Of a DNA stretch of 64,000 bases, positions 42,728 to 51,400 are shown one piece after another. The notes beneath the pieces were generated by a model that was not told the DNA's origin, did no database searches, and worked only from the letters and a program-made list of their open reading frames with translations. A program made the position numbers and the translations under genes. The stretch comes from Marinobacter sp. THAF197a (GTDB taxonomy: Bacteria > Pseudomonadota > Gammaproteobacteria > Pseudomonadales > Oleiphilaceae): contig NZ_CP045324.1 in assembly GCF_009363275.1 (NCBI RefSeq), forward strand, positions 372,001-436,000, written 5' to 3'. Position 1 is the stretch's first letter. Each line of letters opens with the position of its first letter.

Positions 42728-44215
42728 ATGAAATACAACGACCTCAGAGACTTCATCAGTCAGCTGGAAAAGCTGGGTGAGCTGAAACGCATCAGCGTAG
42801 AAGTCGACCCCCACCTGGAAATGACCGAAATCTGCGACCGCACACTGCGGGCCGGTGGGCCGGCGTTGTTGTTTGAAAACCCGAAAGGCTACGACATGCC
42901 CGTGCTGGCCAACCTGTTCGGCACCCCCAAGCGGGTGGCCCTGGGCATGGGCCAGGAAGACGTGGCGGCGTTGCGGGAGGTTGGCAAACTGCTGGCGTTC
43001 CTGAAAGAGCCGGATCCCCCCAAGGGCTTCAAGGATGCCATCGAAAAATTACCGATCTTCAAGCAAGTGATGCGCATGAGCCCGAAAGTGCTCCGCTCGG
43101 CACCCTGCCAGGATGTGGTGATCGAAAAGGATCAGGTCGACCTGTACCAGATTCCGGTGCAGCACTGCTGGCCCGGTGACGCCGGCCCGCTGGTAACCTG
43201 GCCGCTGGTGATCACCCGAGGGCCCAATAAAGAGCGCCAGAATCTGGGTATCTATCGGCAACAGGTGATTGGTCGCAACCGGTTAATCATGCGCTGGCTT
43301 AGCCATCGGGGCGGGGCGTTGGACTACCAGGAATTCCGCCGGGCCAACCCGGACAAACCATACCCGGTCGCGGTGGCCCTGGGCGCGGACCCGGCAACCA
43401 TTCTCGGCGCCGTTACCCCGGTGCCGGATTCGTTGTCCGAGTATGCCTTCGCCGGGTTGTTACGGGGTGCCCGTACCGAGCTGGTAAAGGCTGGCCTGAG
43501 TGACCTGCAGGTGCCGGCCAGTGCCGAAATTGTGCTGGAAGGGTTTATCTACCCGGATGACATGGCTCCCGAGGGACCGTTCGGGGACCATACCGGATAC
43601 TATAACGAAGTAGACCATTTTCCGGTGTTTACCGTGGAGCGAATCACGCACCGCCGAGACCCGATTTATCACAGCACCTACACCGGCCGGCCGCCCGATG
43701 AGCCGGCGGTGCTCGGGGTGGCGTTGAACGAAGTGTTTATTCCGATCCTGCAGAAGCAGTTCCCGGAGATCGTGGATTTCTACCTGCCGCCGGAAGGCTG
43801 CTCCTATCGGCTGGCCATCGTTACCATGAAAAAACAGTACCCGGGCCATGCCAAACGGGTGATGATGGGCGTATGGTCGTTCCTGCGACAGTTCATGTAC
43901 ACCAAGTTCGTGATTGTCACCGATGACGACGTGAACGCCCGCAGCTGGGAAGATGTGATCTGGGCCATGACCACGCGGATGGACCCGGTTCGGGACACCA
44001 CGATGGTGGAGAATACACCGATCGACTATCTCGACTTCGCCTCGCCGGTGTCTGGCCTGGGTTCGAAAATGGGCCTGGATGCCACCAACAAATGGCCCGG
44101 TGAGACCGATCGGGAGTGGGGCACCGCGATCACCATGACCGATGAGGTCAAGCAGCGGGTGGATGACCTGTGGGACAGCCTCGGTATTGAAATTCCCGCT
44201 GCCCGCCCCGATTGA
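42728..44215 (+). CDS. ubiD: 4-hydroxy-3-polyprenylbenzoate decarboxylase UbiD
   Basis: The 495-aa enzyme starts KYNDLRDFISQLEKLGELKR and contains DRTLRAGGPALLFENPKG, GLKRLIMRW-like text NRLIMRWLSHRGGALD, and the catalytic-loop block GFIYPDDMAPEGPFGDHTGY. UbiD uses prenylated FMN, supplied by UbiX, to decarboxylate the ubiquinone precursor. ACGGAGCACACC provides a ribosome-binding site. The next gene, a ferredoxin-flavin reductase, begins 13 bases after its stop, an arrangement also seen in Pseudomonas. Confidence 0.97.
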   Translation: MKYNDLRDFISQLEKLGELKRISVEVDPHLEMTEICDRTLRAGGPALLFENPKGYDMPVLANLFGTPKRVALGMGQEDVAALREVGKLLAFLKEPDPPKGFKDAIEKLPIFKQVMRMSPKVLRSAPCQDVVIEKDQVDLYQIPVQHCWPGDAGPLVTWPLVITRGPNKERQNLGIYRQQVIGRNRLIMRWLSHRGGALDYQEFRRANPDKPYPVAVALGADPATILGAVTPVPDSLSEYAFAGLLRGARTELVKAGLSDLQVPASAEIVLEGFIYPDDMAPEGPFGDHTGYYNEVDHFPVFTVERITHRRDPIYHSTYTGRPPDEPAVLGVALNEVFIPILQKQFPEIVDFYLPPEGCSYRLAIVTMKKQYPGHAKRVMMGVWSFLRQFMYTKFVIVTDDDVNARSWEDVIWAMTTRMDPVRDTTMVENTPIDYLDFASPVSGLGSKMGLDATNKWPGETDREWGTAITMTDEVKQRVDDLWDSLGIEIPAARPD

Positions 44216-44228
44216 CAGGATCAGCTGG

Positions 44229-45221
44229 ATGCATCGGATTCGGCTTCAGCCATCCGGCCTGAGTTTTCAGGTGGCAGACGATACGGACTTGCTGCTGGCC
44301 GCTGCTGAATCCGGTATTCAGGTGCCGGCCGCCTGCAGAAATGGTGTTTGTGAAATCTGTGAGGCCCGGCTGGTGTCCGGTCAGGCCCTGAATACCCGTA
44401 ATCAGAAACTAATCACGGTTGGTGAGCGTTTGATGATGTGTCGAACCTTGGCGCTGACTGACCTGAAACTGGAGATACCCGCCGTTATGGCATCAGGAAA
44501 TCATCAACCCCGGCAATACCTGGCGAAAGTGGTGGACGTGCGCTCCATCAGTCACGATGTGTATCGGGTTGAATTGCAGTTGCCGAAGCGCCGCGAGGTG
44601 GCTTTTCACGCCGGCCAGTACCTGTCGGTGAATCTTCCAGGTGCCGAGCCCTGCTATTTTTCGATTGCCAGCAGTCCGTCGGCCGCCAATATCGAATTGC
44701 ACATCCAGGCCTCGCCAGACTGGGTGTCTGCCCAGAAGGTGATTGATGCCCTGACCTCCGGGCGGGATGTCACCGTGGAGTTGCCCCATGGCAAGGCGTG
44801 CCTGGCCGCCGCTCCGGACAAGCCGGTGCTGATGGTGGCGGCAGGCACCGGTTTTGCACAGATGAAAAGCCTGTGTGAATTCCTGCAGGAAACCCGTTTC
44901 CAGCACCCGGTCAAATTGTACTGGGGGGTGCGCAAGCACGAGGATATGTACCTGCGGTCGCTGGCCCAGCAATGGCATGACGACTGGCCACCGTTCAGCT
45001 TCTTCCCGGTGGTCGGTGACGACGAGGACAACGACTGGGGTGGCCATCACGATCAGTTGGTGGGTGCCGTGCTGGCATCCGGGGCAGACTGGCAAAATGT
45101 GGAAGTGCATGCCAGTGGCTCGCCAGCAATGGTCTACACCTTGATGGATGCGCTGATGGCTGAAGGGTTACCAAAGCAGGCGTTCTTTTCGGATGTGTTG
45201 GAATACGCTCCTCGGGATTGA
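44229..45221 (+). CDS. Ferredoxin-NAD(P)H flavin oxidoreductase (Fre-like fusion)
   Basis: The 330-aa protein has an N-terminal plant-type [2Fe-2S] domain (CRNGVCEIC, then a fourth Cys in MMCRTL), followed by an FAD-binding barrel (FHAGQYLSVNLPG; CYFSIASSP) and an NAD(P)-binding domain (LMVAAGTGFAQMKSL; WGVRKHEDMYL). It resembles the CDP-6-deoxy-glucoseen reductase/Fre group often encoded next to ubiD. It may supply reduced flavin for UbiX/UbiD, but this is inference. ATG at 44229 has AGGA 8 bases upstream; a start inside ubiD is unlikely. Confidence 0.88.
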   Translation: MHRIRLQPSGLSFQVADDTDLLLAAAESGIQVPAACRNGVCEICEARLVSGQALNTRNQKLITVGERLMMCRTLALTDLKLEIPAVMASGNHQPRQYLAKVVDVRSISHDVYRVELQLPKRREVAFHAGQYLSVNLPGAEPCYFSIASSPSAANIELHIQASPDWVSAQKVIDALTSGRDVTVELPHGKACLAAAPDKPVLMVAAGTGFAQMKSLCEFLQETRFQHPVKLYWGVRKHEDMYLRSLAQQWHDDWPPFSFFPVVGDDEDNDWGGHHDQLVGAVLASGADWQNVEVHASGSPAMVYTLMDALMAEGLPKQAFFSDVLEYAPRD

Positions 45222-45240
45222 ACGCCGCCGTGGTGAAACG

Positions 45241-45271
45241 AAAAGGCCGGATGGTAACCATCCGGCCTTTT
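45241..45271 (+). terminator. Bidirectional terminator between the flavin reductase and hemY
   Basis: The 14-bp stem AAAAGGCCGGATGG/CCATCCGGCCTTTT closes on a three-base loop and is followed by further T. It terminates both convergent transcripts. Confidence 0.95.
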
Positions 45272-45282
45272 TGGTTCCGGTG

Positions 45283-46524
45283 TCAGGCCCTTGGCATCGG
45301 CAGGTCTGGCAGGCTGTTATCGCTTTCCAGGCCCTGCATCAGCAGCTTGATACTGGCTTCTTCTTCACCCATGTGAGCATTCAGCCGGCTTAACTCGGCC
45401 AGGGTTTCCCGGCTACGGCGCAGGTGCAGGCTGGTCTGGAAATACTCTTTTGCCTTGCCCCAGAGCTCGTTACGGAGGCTGAGGCGGCCCAGGGCCAGCA
45501 ACAGCTCCGCATTATTGGGACGGTCTTTCAGCCACTGTTCGGCAATCAGCAGTTGCTCTTCGGGCTGGTTGCCCTTTACCCGCCCATACAGGTTGATGAG
45601 CTCATCGCTCCAGTGGTTTCTCAGTACCTTGCGCAACAGGGTTTCTGCCTGGGCTTCGTCACCCAGTCTGGCCAGCAGGCTGGCGTAATCCCGGATGGTG
45701 TATTCGTCCCGGCGCACAAAGCCGGGCAGTTCGTCCCATAGCCGGGTCAGCGGTTCCAGAGACGCCTCCGGGTTGTCTTTGCGCAGCTTCTGGGTGTCTT
45801 CTGCGGCCCTCTCCAGCAGGTTGTGCCATACCTGCCGTTCAAGCTCGTCCAGCTCTTTGCCTGGCAATACATCCCGCTTGCGAAGCTCCGGTATCAACCG
45901 GGACAGCTCACGCCAGTCTTCCAGGCGCAGGTAGGTGTTCTTCAGGAGCTTCAGCACAAACGGATGATGGGGCGACTCCTTGCGAAGGCGCAGCAGGGTG
46001 GCCAGGGCCTGCTCCAACCGATTGCCCGCCAGTTGCAGCTGGGCTTGGGTCAGCCCTACCGCCATGCTGGAGCCAGGGGTGCTGTCATAGGCTTTGCGCA
46101 GCAGCTCATCCACCGCTTCGTGGTCGCCGGTTTCAAAGGCCGCCTGGGCGGCCGCAAGGTAGTTGATCAGCGGTGTGTCGGCTTTGTCTGCCGAGGTGGC
46201 CAGCAGCTTGCGGGCCCGCGGCCAGTTGCCCTCGGCCAGTGCCAGTAGACCCTGGGTGGTGCGGCGCCGGGCCCGGCGTTCGTTGCCCCGGGATACCCAG
46301 CCGGCCACCATCCCGGTGCCCTGGCGCAGGTGCCTGAAGGTATTGATCAGAGAAACCGCCAGGACCACCAGCAGAATGAACAGCCCGAGGCCCACCCAGA
46401 AATTGGTTTCAATCAGGTAATGGCCCAGGCTGATGCGAATATAGCCCAGATCATAGGTCAGCCCCAGGGATAATGCGGTGCCAACCAGCAGCGCGACCAG
46501 CAGGAGCAGCAGAAGCCGGATCAT
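45283..46524 (-). CDS. hemY: HemY, TPR membrane protein of the heme operon
   Basis: The 413-aa protein has two N-terminal membrane helices (residues 1-20 and 40-62) and a large TPR region. This is the gammaproteobacterial HemY of unknown precise function, not the protoporphyrinogen oxidase of the same name in Gram-positives. Landmarks are TFRHLRQGTGMVAGWVSRGNERRARRRTTQGL (near residues 62-93) and LLALGRLSLRNELWGKAKEYF. It overlaps hemX by ATGA and ends the hemCDXY operon before a strong terminator. Confidence 0.9.
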   Translation of the reverse strand: MIRLLLLLLVALLVGTALSLGLTYDLGYIRISLGHYLIETNFWVGLGLFILLVVLAVSLINTFRHLRQGTGMVAGWVSRGNERRARRRTTQGLLALAEGNWPRARKLLATSADKADTPLINYLAAAQAAFETGDHEAVDELLRKAYDSTPGSSMAVGLTQAQLQLAGNRLEQALATLLRLRKESPHHPFVLKLLKNTYLRLEDWRELSRLIPELRKRDVLPGKELDELERQVWHNLLERAAEDTQKLRKDNPEASLEPLTRLWDELPGFVRRDEYTIRDYASLLARLGDEAQAETLLRKVLRNHWSDELINLYGRVKGNQPEEQLLIAEQWLKDRPNNAELLLALGRLSLRNELWGKAKEYFQTSLHLRRSRETLAELSRLNAHMGEEEASIKLLMQGLESDNSLPDLPMPRA

Positions 46525-47657
46525 GAGTCATTGCCCCCGCGTTCGGTTTCGGGAGCGTCATCATTACTGGTCGCCAGCCGGCCGGCCAGCCGCTCTTTCA
46601 GCAAGCCGAGAGACTGGCTGATATCCGGCAGGGTTGGGTCCACATTGCGGTCCGCCAGTTCCGTCAGCGTATCGGCCAGTCCCTGGATGGCTGGGTTGGT
46701 GGCATCGTACCAGTCATTGACGGTGGTGATGGCCTTGTTCAGGGCCCGTTCATACAAAGGCTGGTTGCCCCGAAGGACGGCCATTTCCGCCTCTTCCAGC
46801 ATCAACTGAAGGTTAAGGCGAGCCCAGGCGCTCTGGTCCGGCGACAACAGGGGTTTGACCGGTTCGTCCAGGCGACGGACCACGACCACCTGTTTGAGGG
46901 TATCAAGGAAACGATTCCAGCCCCGCACAAACATGTTGCGGCCATCGGCCGGGGCATTCGGGTCTTCGGTCATCTGGAAGCCGGGGGCCTGATCGTGAAT
47001 CAGGGCCTGGTCGGTCAGGTCGTGAATGCTGGCAATGGCCGCTTCCAGTTTCAGGTACAGCCCGGTGCGGTCGACGCCCTGGATGCCACGCAGTGACAGA
47101 ATTTCTCGGGCCAGTTGCTGGCGAACCGGGTAAACCCCGATGTCATCGGATTCCCGCAGAACCTCATCCGCAGATTCCAGGGCAGACAGGGCACCCCGGA
47201 TATCTTTCTCAATCAACAGGCGCTGGTTGGCGATGCGTAGCAGGTATTCTGCCTCGGCCAGCAGCCAGTCGGTCCGGGTACGATTCCCGGCCTCAAGCAG
47301 TTCCCGGGCGTTGTGGTCAATCTGTCGCTGCTGGGTGGCGATCAGCTCGCGCTGGGCCGAAAGCTTATTCTCCAGTGACTGAAGGCGCTGGCTTTGCTCG
47401 CTGCCACGGCTGCCATAACGGTCTTCCAGTTGTGCCGTATCCTGGCGCAATTCCTGGATGACCAGCATGGTGGTTTTGTGGGTTTGCCATTGTTGCCAGT
47501 TCCAGAACGCCAGAGCCAGGGCAATAATCAGCGCCACAATGGCAATCAGCCATACTGGCCACAGGCGCACGGGGGCGGGATTGGCCGGATTAACCGGAGC
47601 GGGCAGTTGCTTTGTTGTTTCAGTCACGGGCATCCTTACTTGGTTTACCGTTGTCAC
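46521..47657 (-). CDS. hemX: HemX, membrane protein of the heme operon
   Basis: The 378-aa protein has one membrane helix (about residues 33-52) and a long coiled-coil periplasmic domain: LEDRYGSRGSEQSQRLQSLE and ADYLLRIANQRLLIEKDI-like text are typical of HemX. Despite older labels it is not a proven methyltransferase. GTG at 47657 has AGGAGG only 3 bases ahead, inside hemD; ATG at 47633 is an alternative. The start overlaps the hemD end by up to 38 bases, indicating translational coupling. Confidence 0.9.
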   Translation of the reverse strand: MTTVNQVRMPVTETTKQLPAPVNPANPAPVRLWPVWLIAIVALIIALALAFWNWQQWQTHKTTMLVIQELRQDTAQLEDRYGSRGSEQSQRLQSLENKLSAQRELIATQQRQIDHNARELLEAGNRTRTDWLLAEAEYLLRIANQRLLIEKDIRGALSALESADEVLRESDDIGVYPVRQQLAREILSLRGIQGVDRTGLYLKLEAAIASIHDLTDQALIHDQAPGFQMTEDPNAPADGRNMFVRGWNRFLDTLKQVVVVRRLDEPVKPLLSPDQSAWARLNLQLMLEEAEMAVLRGNQPLYERALNKAITTVNDWYDATNPAIQGLADTLTELADRNVDPTLPDISQSLGLLKERLAGRLATSNDDAPETERGGNDS

Positions 47658-48459
47658 CGGCCTCCTGCATCAACCAGGAAGCCACACTGGTCACCAGATC
47701 CTGATCAGCCAGGCCGTCCGGAACCAGTACGTTCCTGAAGCCGGCCTTGCGGGCCTGCTCCGAGACTCGTTCCGCTGGAACCACCAACAGCGCATTGTTC
47801 AGAGTCGCCAGGAACGCGCTGCTGGCCTCTACCAGATTGTTCAGGGTTTCACCGGAAAGCGCAATAATCACCTCCGGCCGGAACCCAGCGAAATTGTCTT
47901 CTAAGTCGTTGGCAGCATAGTACGGCCGGAAGCGTCGGTACAGCGGCAGAACCGTTACACGGGCACCACGTTGCTCCAGGGTCTGCCGGATCAGCTCGCG
48001 GCCGTCTTCTCCCCGTGCCAGTAGCACCTTTTCATGGTTTAGATTCTGCAAACCCGGCAGGGCCAGCAGGGCTTCACTGGTCCAGCCATTGTCTGGCTTG
48101 TTCGGGCTCAGACCGTGGTGGGCGAAAACCGCGGCGGTGCCGGCCCCCACGCCATACCACTGGATTCCCATGGGCACCTGAGGCCACCAGTGATCGATCT
48201 CACCAAGTAGCAAGCTGGCGGCGTAGGGGCTGACGGCAATGATGTGAGCGAAGTGGTCCAGATCCTGAAGAGTCGACCGGCGCTCTGGTGTTTCAGGTAG
48301 CGGCTCCCGGGCCATCAAGGGCATCCGGCGAACCTCGGCGCCGGCGGCCTGAAAAGCCTGTGCCAGGCGGCTTGCCTCGGGTTCTGGCCGGCAAATCAGT
48401 ATGCGCCGGCCCTGCAAGGGCCGGGCCTGGCTATTCCGATCAGCTTGGGGTGTGGCCAT
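47620..48459 (-). CDS. hemD: Uroporphyrinogen-III synthase
   Basis: The 279-aa enzyme cyclises hydroxymethylbilane to uroporphyrinogen III. It shows the family's sparse landmarks: ILICRPEPEASRLAQAFQAA at the N-terminus, a central AVSPYAASLL, KVLLARGEDGRELI and a late VVPAERVSEQARKAGF. ATG at 48459 is chosen because it lies 20 bases inside the end of hemC and begins MATPQADRN; longer starts would encode hemC-antiframe text. HemD proteins diverge strongly, so position in the operon contributes to confidence. Confidence 0.93.
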   Translation of the reverse strand: MATPQADRNSQARPLQGRRILICRPEPEASRLAQAFQAAGAEVRRMPLMAREPLPETPERRSTLQDLDHFAHIIAVSPYAASLLLGEIDHWWPQVPMGIQWYGVGAGTAAVFAHHGLSPNKPDNGWTSEALLALPGLQNLNHEKVLLARGEDGRELIRQTLEQRGARVTVLPLYRRFRPYYAANDLEDNFAGFRPEVIIALSGETLNNLVEASSAFLATLNNALLVVPAERVSEQARKAGFRNVLVPDGLADQDLVTSVASWLMQEAGDNGKPSKDARD

Positions 48460-49381
48460 AGATCTCAGCCAGTACCTTGTCAGCACCCATAGCCAGCAGT
48501 TGCTCAGCCAGTTCACGGCCCAGGCGTTCGCCTTCGGCGCGGGGCGCGCGGCCTTCAACCCGAAAAATCTCGGTGCCGTCGACAGCACCGACCAGTCCAC
48601 GCAGCCACAATGTGTTGTCGTCTTCCAGCAGGGCATAGGCGGCAATGGGAACCTGGCAACCCCCTTCGAGGCGCCGGTTCAGGGCCCTTTCTGCTTTCAC
48701 CCGGTCAGAGGTATCGTCGTGATTCAGTGGTGCCAGCAATGCCCGCAGCTCGCTGTCATCGAGGCGGCATTCAATACCCAGCGCGCCCTGGCCAACGGCC
48801 GGAAGCGAGACCGTATCCGGCATGCAGTAGCGTATCCGGTCGTGGAAGCCCAGGCGCTTGAGGCCGGAGCTGGCCAGGACAATGGCGTCGTACTCGCCGG
48901 CATCCAGCTTGGCCAGTCGGGTGTTGACGTTGCCTCGCAGCATCTTGATTTCCAGGTCAGGGCGGTTGGCCCTGAGCTGCGTTTCGCGGCGCAGACTTGA
49001 GGTGCCAACCACGGCACCCTGGGGCAGTTGGTCCAGATTCCCGTACTGATTGCTGATAAACGCATCGGTCGGGTCTTCGCGCTCACAGATAGCCACCAGG
49101 CCAAGGCCCTCCGGGAATTCCATGGGCACGTCTTTCATGGAATGCACCGCAAGGTCGGCCCGGCCGTCCAGCATGGCTTCTTCCAGCTCCTTCACAAACA
49201 GGCCCTTGCCACCAATCTTGGCCAGGGGCACGTCCAGAATCTTGTCGCCCTGGGTTTTGATCTTCACCAGCTCCACGGTGATGTGATCGTGCAGCCTTTC
49301 CAGTTCGGATTTGATGAATTCCGCCTGCCACAACGCCAGGGCGCTGCTGCGGGTTGCAATGCGAAGGGTTCGTGTTGACAT
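48440..49381 (-). CDS. hemC: Hydroxymethylbilane synthase (porphobilinogen deaminase)
   Basis: The 313-aa enzyme polymerises four porphobilinogens on a dipyrromethane cofactor. It has RIATRSSALALWQAEFIKSEL, KIGGKGLFVKELEEAML, SMKDVPMEFPEGL, LRRETQLRANRPDL, and the cofactor-attachment cysteine in LEGGCQVPIAAY. ATG at 49381 (MSTRTLRIA) is preferred; ATG at 49396 would add five residues. It heads the hemCDXY cluster, downstream of algR on the same strand, as in Pseudomonas. Confidence 0.97.
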   Translation of the reverse strand: MSTRTLRIATRSSALALWQAEFIKSELERLHDHITVELVKIKTQGDKILDVPLAKIGGKGLFVKELEEAMLDGRADLAVHSMKDVPMEFPEGLGLVAICEREDPTDAFISNQYGNLDQLPQGAVVGTSSLRRETQLRANRPDLEIKMLRGNVNTRLAKLDAGEYDAIVLASSGLKRLGFHDRIRYCMPDTVSLPAVGQGALGIECRLDDSELRALLAPLNHDDTSDRVKAERALNRRLEGGCQVPIAAYALLEDDNTLWLRGLVGAVDGTEIFRVEGRAPRAEGERLGRELAEQLLAMGADKVLAEIYGHTPS

Positions 49382-49466
49382 GGCACTCACAGTCATAGGA
49401 AAAAATGTGCCCCAAGGTTACCTTGTGGCAGTGAAAAAGTCCCGCCGTAGACGACCGTGTACCCCG

Positions 49467-50222
49467 TCAGGGGGAGGGTTGGTGCTCCTGCAACCACTGC
49501 CTGACATGGCTGGCATGGCGGCGGCTGACCGGTAGCAGGGTGTCTGAGTCGTTCAGTGCCAGCATGCTCTGACCATCGCTGTTGCGCCGCAGGGCCTGGA
49601 TGAAACGCACGCCGACCAGGGTATGCCGATGAATGCGTAACAGTTTTTCCGGGTACGCCTGCTCCAGTTCTTTCAGGGTGTAATCACAGACCGTTTCACC
49701 CCGGCTGTGGTGCAGGGTGACGTATTTCTGGTCCGCTTCGCAGTAGCGGATGTCTGTAAGATCAATCAGTTCTGTTCCCCGGTGGGTGCGCACGGCAACC
49801 TGTTCGGTGGTCAGGTCGCTGTTGTGGGTCAGGGCCTGGAGCTGAACCCGGTTTACCTTTCCTGCCCTTGCCAGAGCGTCTGCCAGAGCCTCCCGTCGCA
49901 CCGGTTTGAGCAGGTAGGCGATGGCGCGAACCTCGAACGCCTGAATGGCATAGTGGTCGTAGGCTGTACAGAAAATAACCGCCGGCGGGTTGCTGAGCTG
50001 GCTCAGCTGGTGCGCCGCTTCCATGCCGTCCATGCCCGGCATGCGAATGTCCATCAGCAGGATATCCGGTTCCAGCTCGGCCACCTTGCGCAGGGCGTCA
50101 TTGCCATCGCTCGCTTCACCGCACACCCGGTATTCCGGCAGTTCTTCCACCAGGCGCTGAATGCGCTGCCGGGCCAGGGGTTCGTCGTCTGCGATCAGAA
50201 TGCGCTGCGGTTGTTGGTTCAT
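49467..50222 (-). CDS. algR: LytTR response regulator AlgR
   Basis: The 251-aa regulator has a receiver domain (1-120) with acidic pair DDE, phosphoacceptor D58 in LLMDIRMPGMDG and the conserved Lys in LLKPVRR. A LytTR DNA-binding domain (~150-250; LIDLTDIRYCEADQKYVTLH, RIHRHTLVGVRFI) follows. In Pseudomonas AlgR controls alginate, type IV pili and other surface traits together with AlgZ/FimS, encoded here 30 bases upstream. The order algZ-algR-hemC-hemD is as in Pseudomonas. Confidence 0.93.
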   Translation of the reverse strand: MNQQPQRILIADDEPLARQRIQRLVEELPEYRVCGEASDGNDALRKVAELEPDILLMDIRMPGMDGMEAAHQLSQLSNPPAVIFCTAYDHYAIQAFEVRAIAYLLKPVRREALADALARAGKVNRVQLQALTHNSDLTTEQVAVRTHRGTELIDLTDIRYCEADQKYVTLHHSRGETVCDYTLKELEQAYPEKLLRIHRHTLVGVRFIQALRRNSDGQSMLALNDSDTLLPVSRRHASHVRQWLQEHQPSP

Positions 50223-50252
50223 GGTGCTCCTGCGGTCGCCTGGTCTGTTTTG

Positions 50253-51299
50253 TCAGCTTGCTGTCCTTGCGGGCAGCCTGAGGGTAACAGTGTAGATGTT
50301 GTGTTGATGGCTGTGTTTGAGAACCGCTGGCTCGCCGAACAAAGCCTGGAGCCTGGCCTGAATGTTAACAAGGGCCACCTGGTTGCCCTGGTGCTGGCGG
50401 TTGCTGGACTCCGGTTTCGGGTTCTGGACCATCAAGTATACAAAATGGCCTTTGCCGTACACCTCGATCCGCACTGTGCCGCCCTCGGGCCTGGGCTGAA
50501 TGCCGTGGTAGATGGCGTTCTCTACCAGCGGTTGCAAGGTCAGCGGAGGAATGGCCTGATGCTCCAGGCCCGGCTGTATGTCCCAGTCCAGCGTTAACCG
50601 GTCTCCCAGGCGCAGGGCTTCAATGGCCAGATAGCGTTGGCACAGTTCCAGCTCACGGCTGAGTGGCACCAGTTGATCATCGGTGCGCAGGCTGGCCCGG
50701 AACAGTTCGGACAGATCCAGCACCGCCTCCTCTGCCTGGTCCGGATTGCTGGCAATCAGGCTGGCAATGGTGTTCATGCTGTTAAACAGGAAATGGGGCT
50801 GGATCCTGGCCTGCAGCGACGTCAGCCGGGCCTGCATTTCGGCCTCTCGCTGTTGTTGCCACTGGTGCTGCAGGTAAAAGTAGCGCAACACCATCAGCAC
50901 GATCAGCAGCGCCACCAACAGTTTCTTGGCAATGCCCTGCCACAGCGCAACCCCCGGCTGCGGGTGCAACACGTTGTCGGCAAACAGGCTGAAGGCCAGC
51001 ACATCCAGCAGCACAATGACCACAATGGCGAGGGTGGCGCGGGCGACGCTCATCTGCGCCAGCCATGGCCGCAGCAGGCAGATCAGTGCGGCACTGGTGA
51101 GGGTGGTCCACTGCACGAACAGTGACAGCAAGCCGAAGTAGTTCCAGTCTATCCAGCCGCGCTCGGCCTGCACGATGGACAACACCAGGACAAAAAGCTC
51201 ACTGGTGACCAGCAGCAGGAACACCGCCCGCACCCGGCAAAGATCGGGCACGTAGAAGTCGGTGGAGTCCTTCTTGTTGATGCCTTTGTCGGTTGCCAG
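50253..51299 (-). CDS. algZ: LytS-type sensor kinase AlgZ/FimS
   Basis: The protein of about 348 aa has an N-terminal region with four to six membrane helices and a His-kinase domain of the LytS kind, with QARIQPHFLFNSMNTIASLI carrying the likely phosphoacceptor His. The atypical ATP-binding part reads LQPLVENAIYHGIQP. No ATG lies between argH and the first helix: the only well-placed start is CTG at 51299-51297, six bases after GGAG. A GTG about 20 codons further in is the alternative; an ATG at 51434 would lie inside divergent argH. It works with AlgR. Confidence 0.85.
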   Translation of the reverse strand: MATDKGINKKDSTDFYVPDLCRVRAVFLLLVTSELFVLVLSIVQAERGWIDWNYFGLLSLFVQWTTLTSAALICLLRPWLAQMSVARATLAIVVIVLLDVLAFSLFADNVLHPQPGVALWQGIAKKLLVALLIVLMVLRYFYLQHQWQQQREAEMQARLTSLQARIQPHFLFNSMNTIASLIASNPDQAEEAVLDLSELFRASLRTDDQLVPLSRELELCQRYLAIEALRLGDRLTLDWDIQPGLEHQAIPPLTLQPLVENAIYHGIQPRPEGGTVRIEVYGKGHFVYLMVQNPKPESSNRQHQGNQVALVNIQARLQALFGEPAVLKHSHQHNIYTVTLRLPARTAS

Positions 51300-51400
51300 G
51301 GGAGTCTCCTTAACCGTGGTCAGAATGCTATACTGCGGCAAATTTTCACTTATCCATTGCCGGCGTGATGATGCCGGGCTGTCAGCAGGAAAGATAGACC

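Noticed and set aside
42516..42731. Short reading frame of 71 codons between rho and ubiD
   Set aside because: It runs straight through both arms of the palindromic repeat, its protein is a palindromic low-complexity string, and no ribosome-binding site precedes it.
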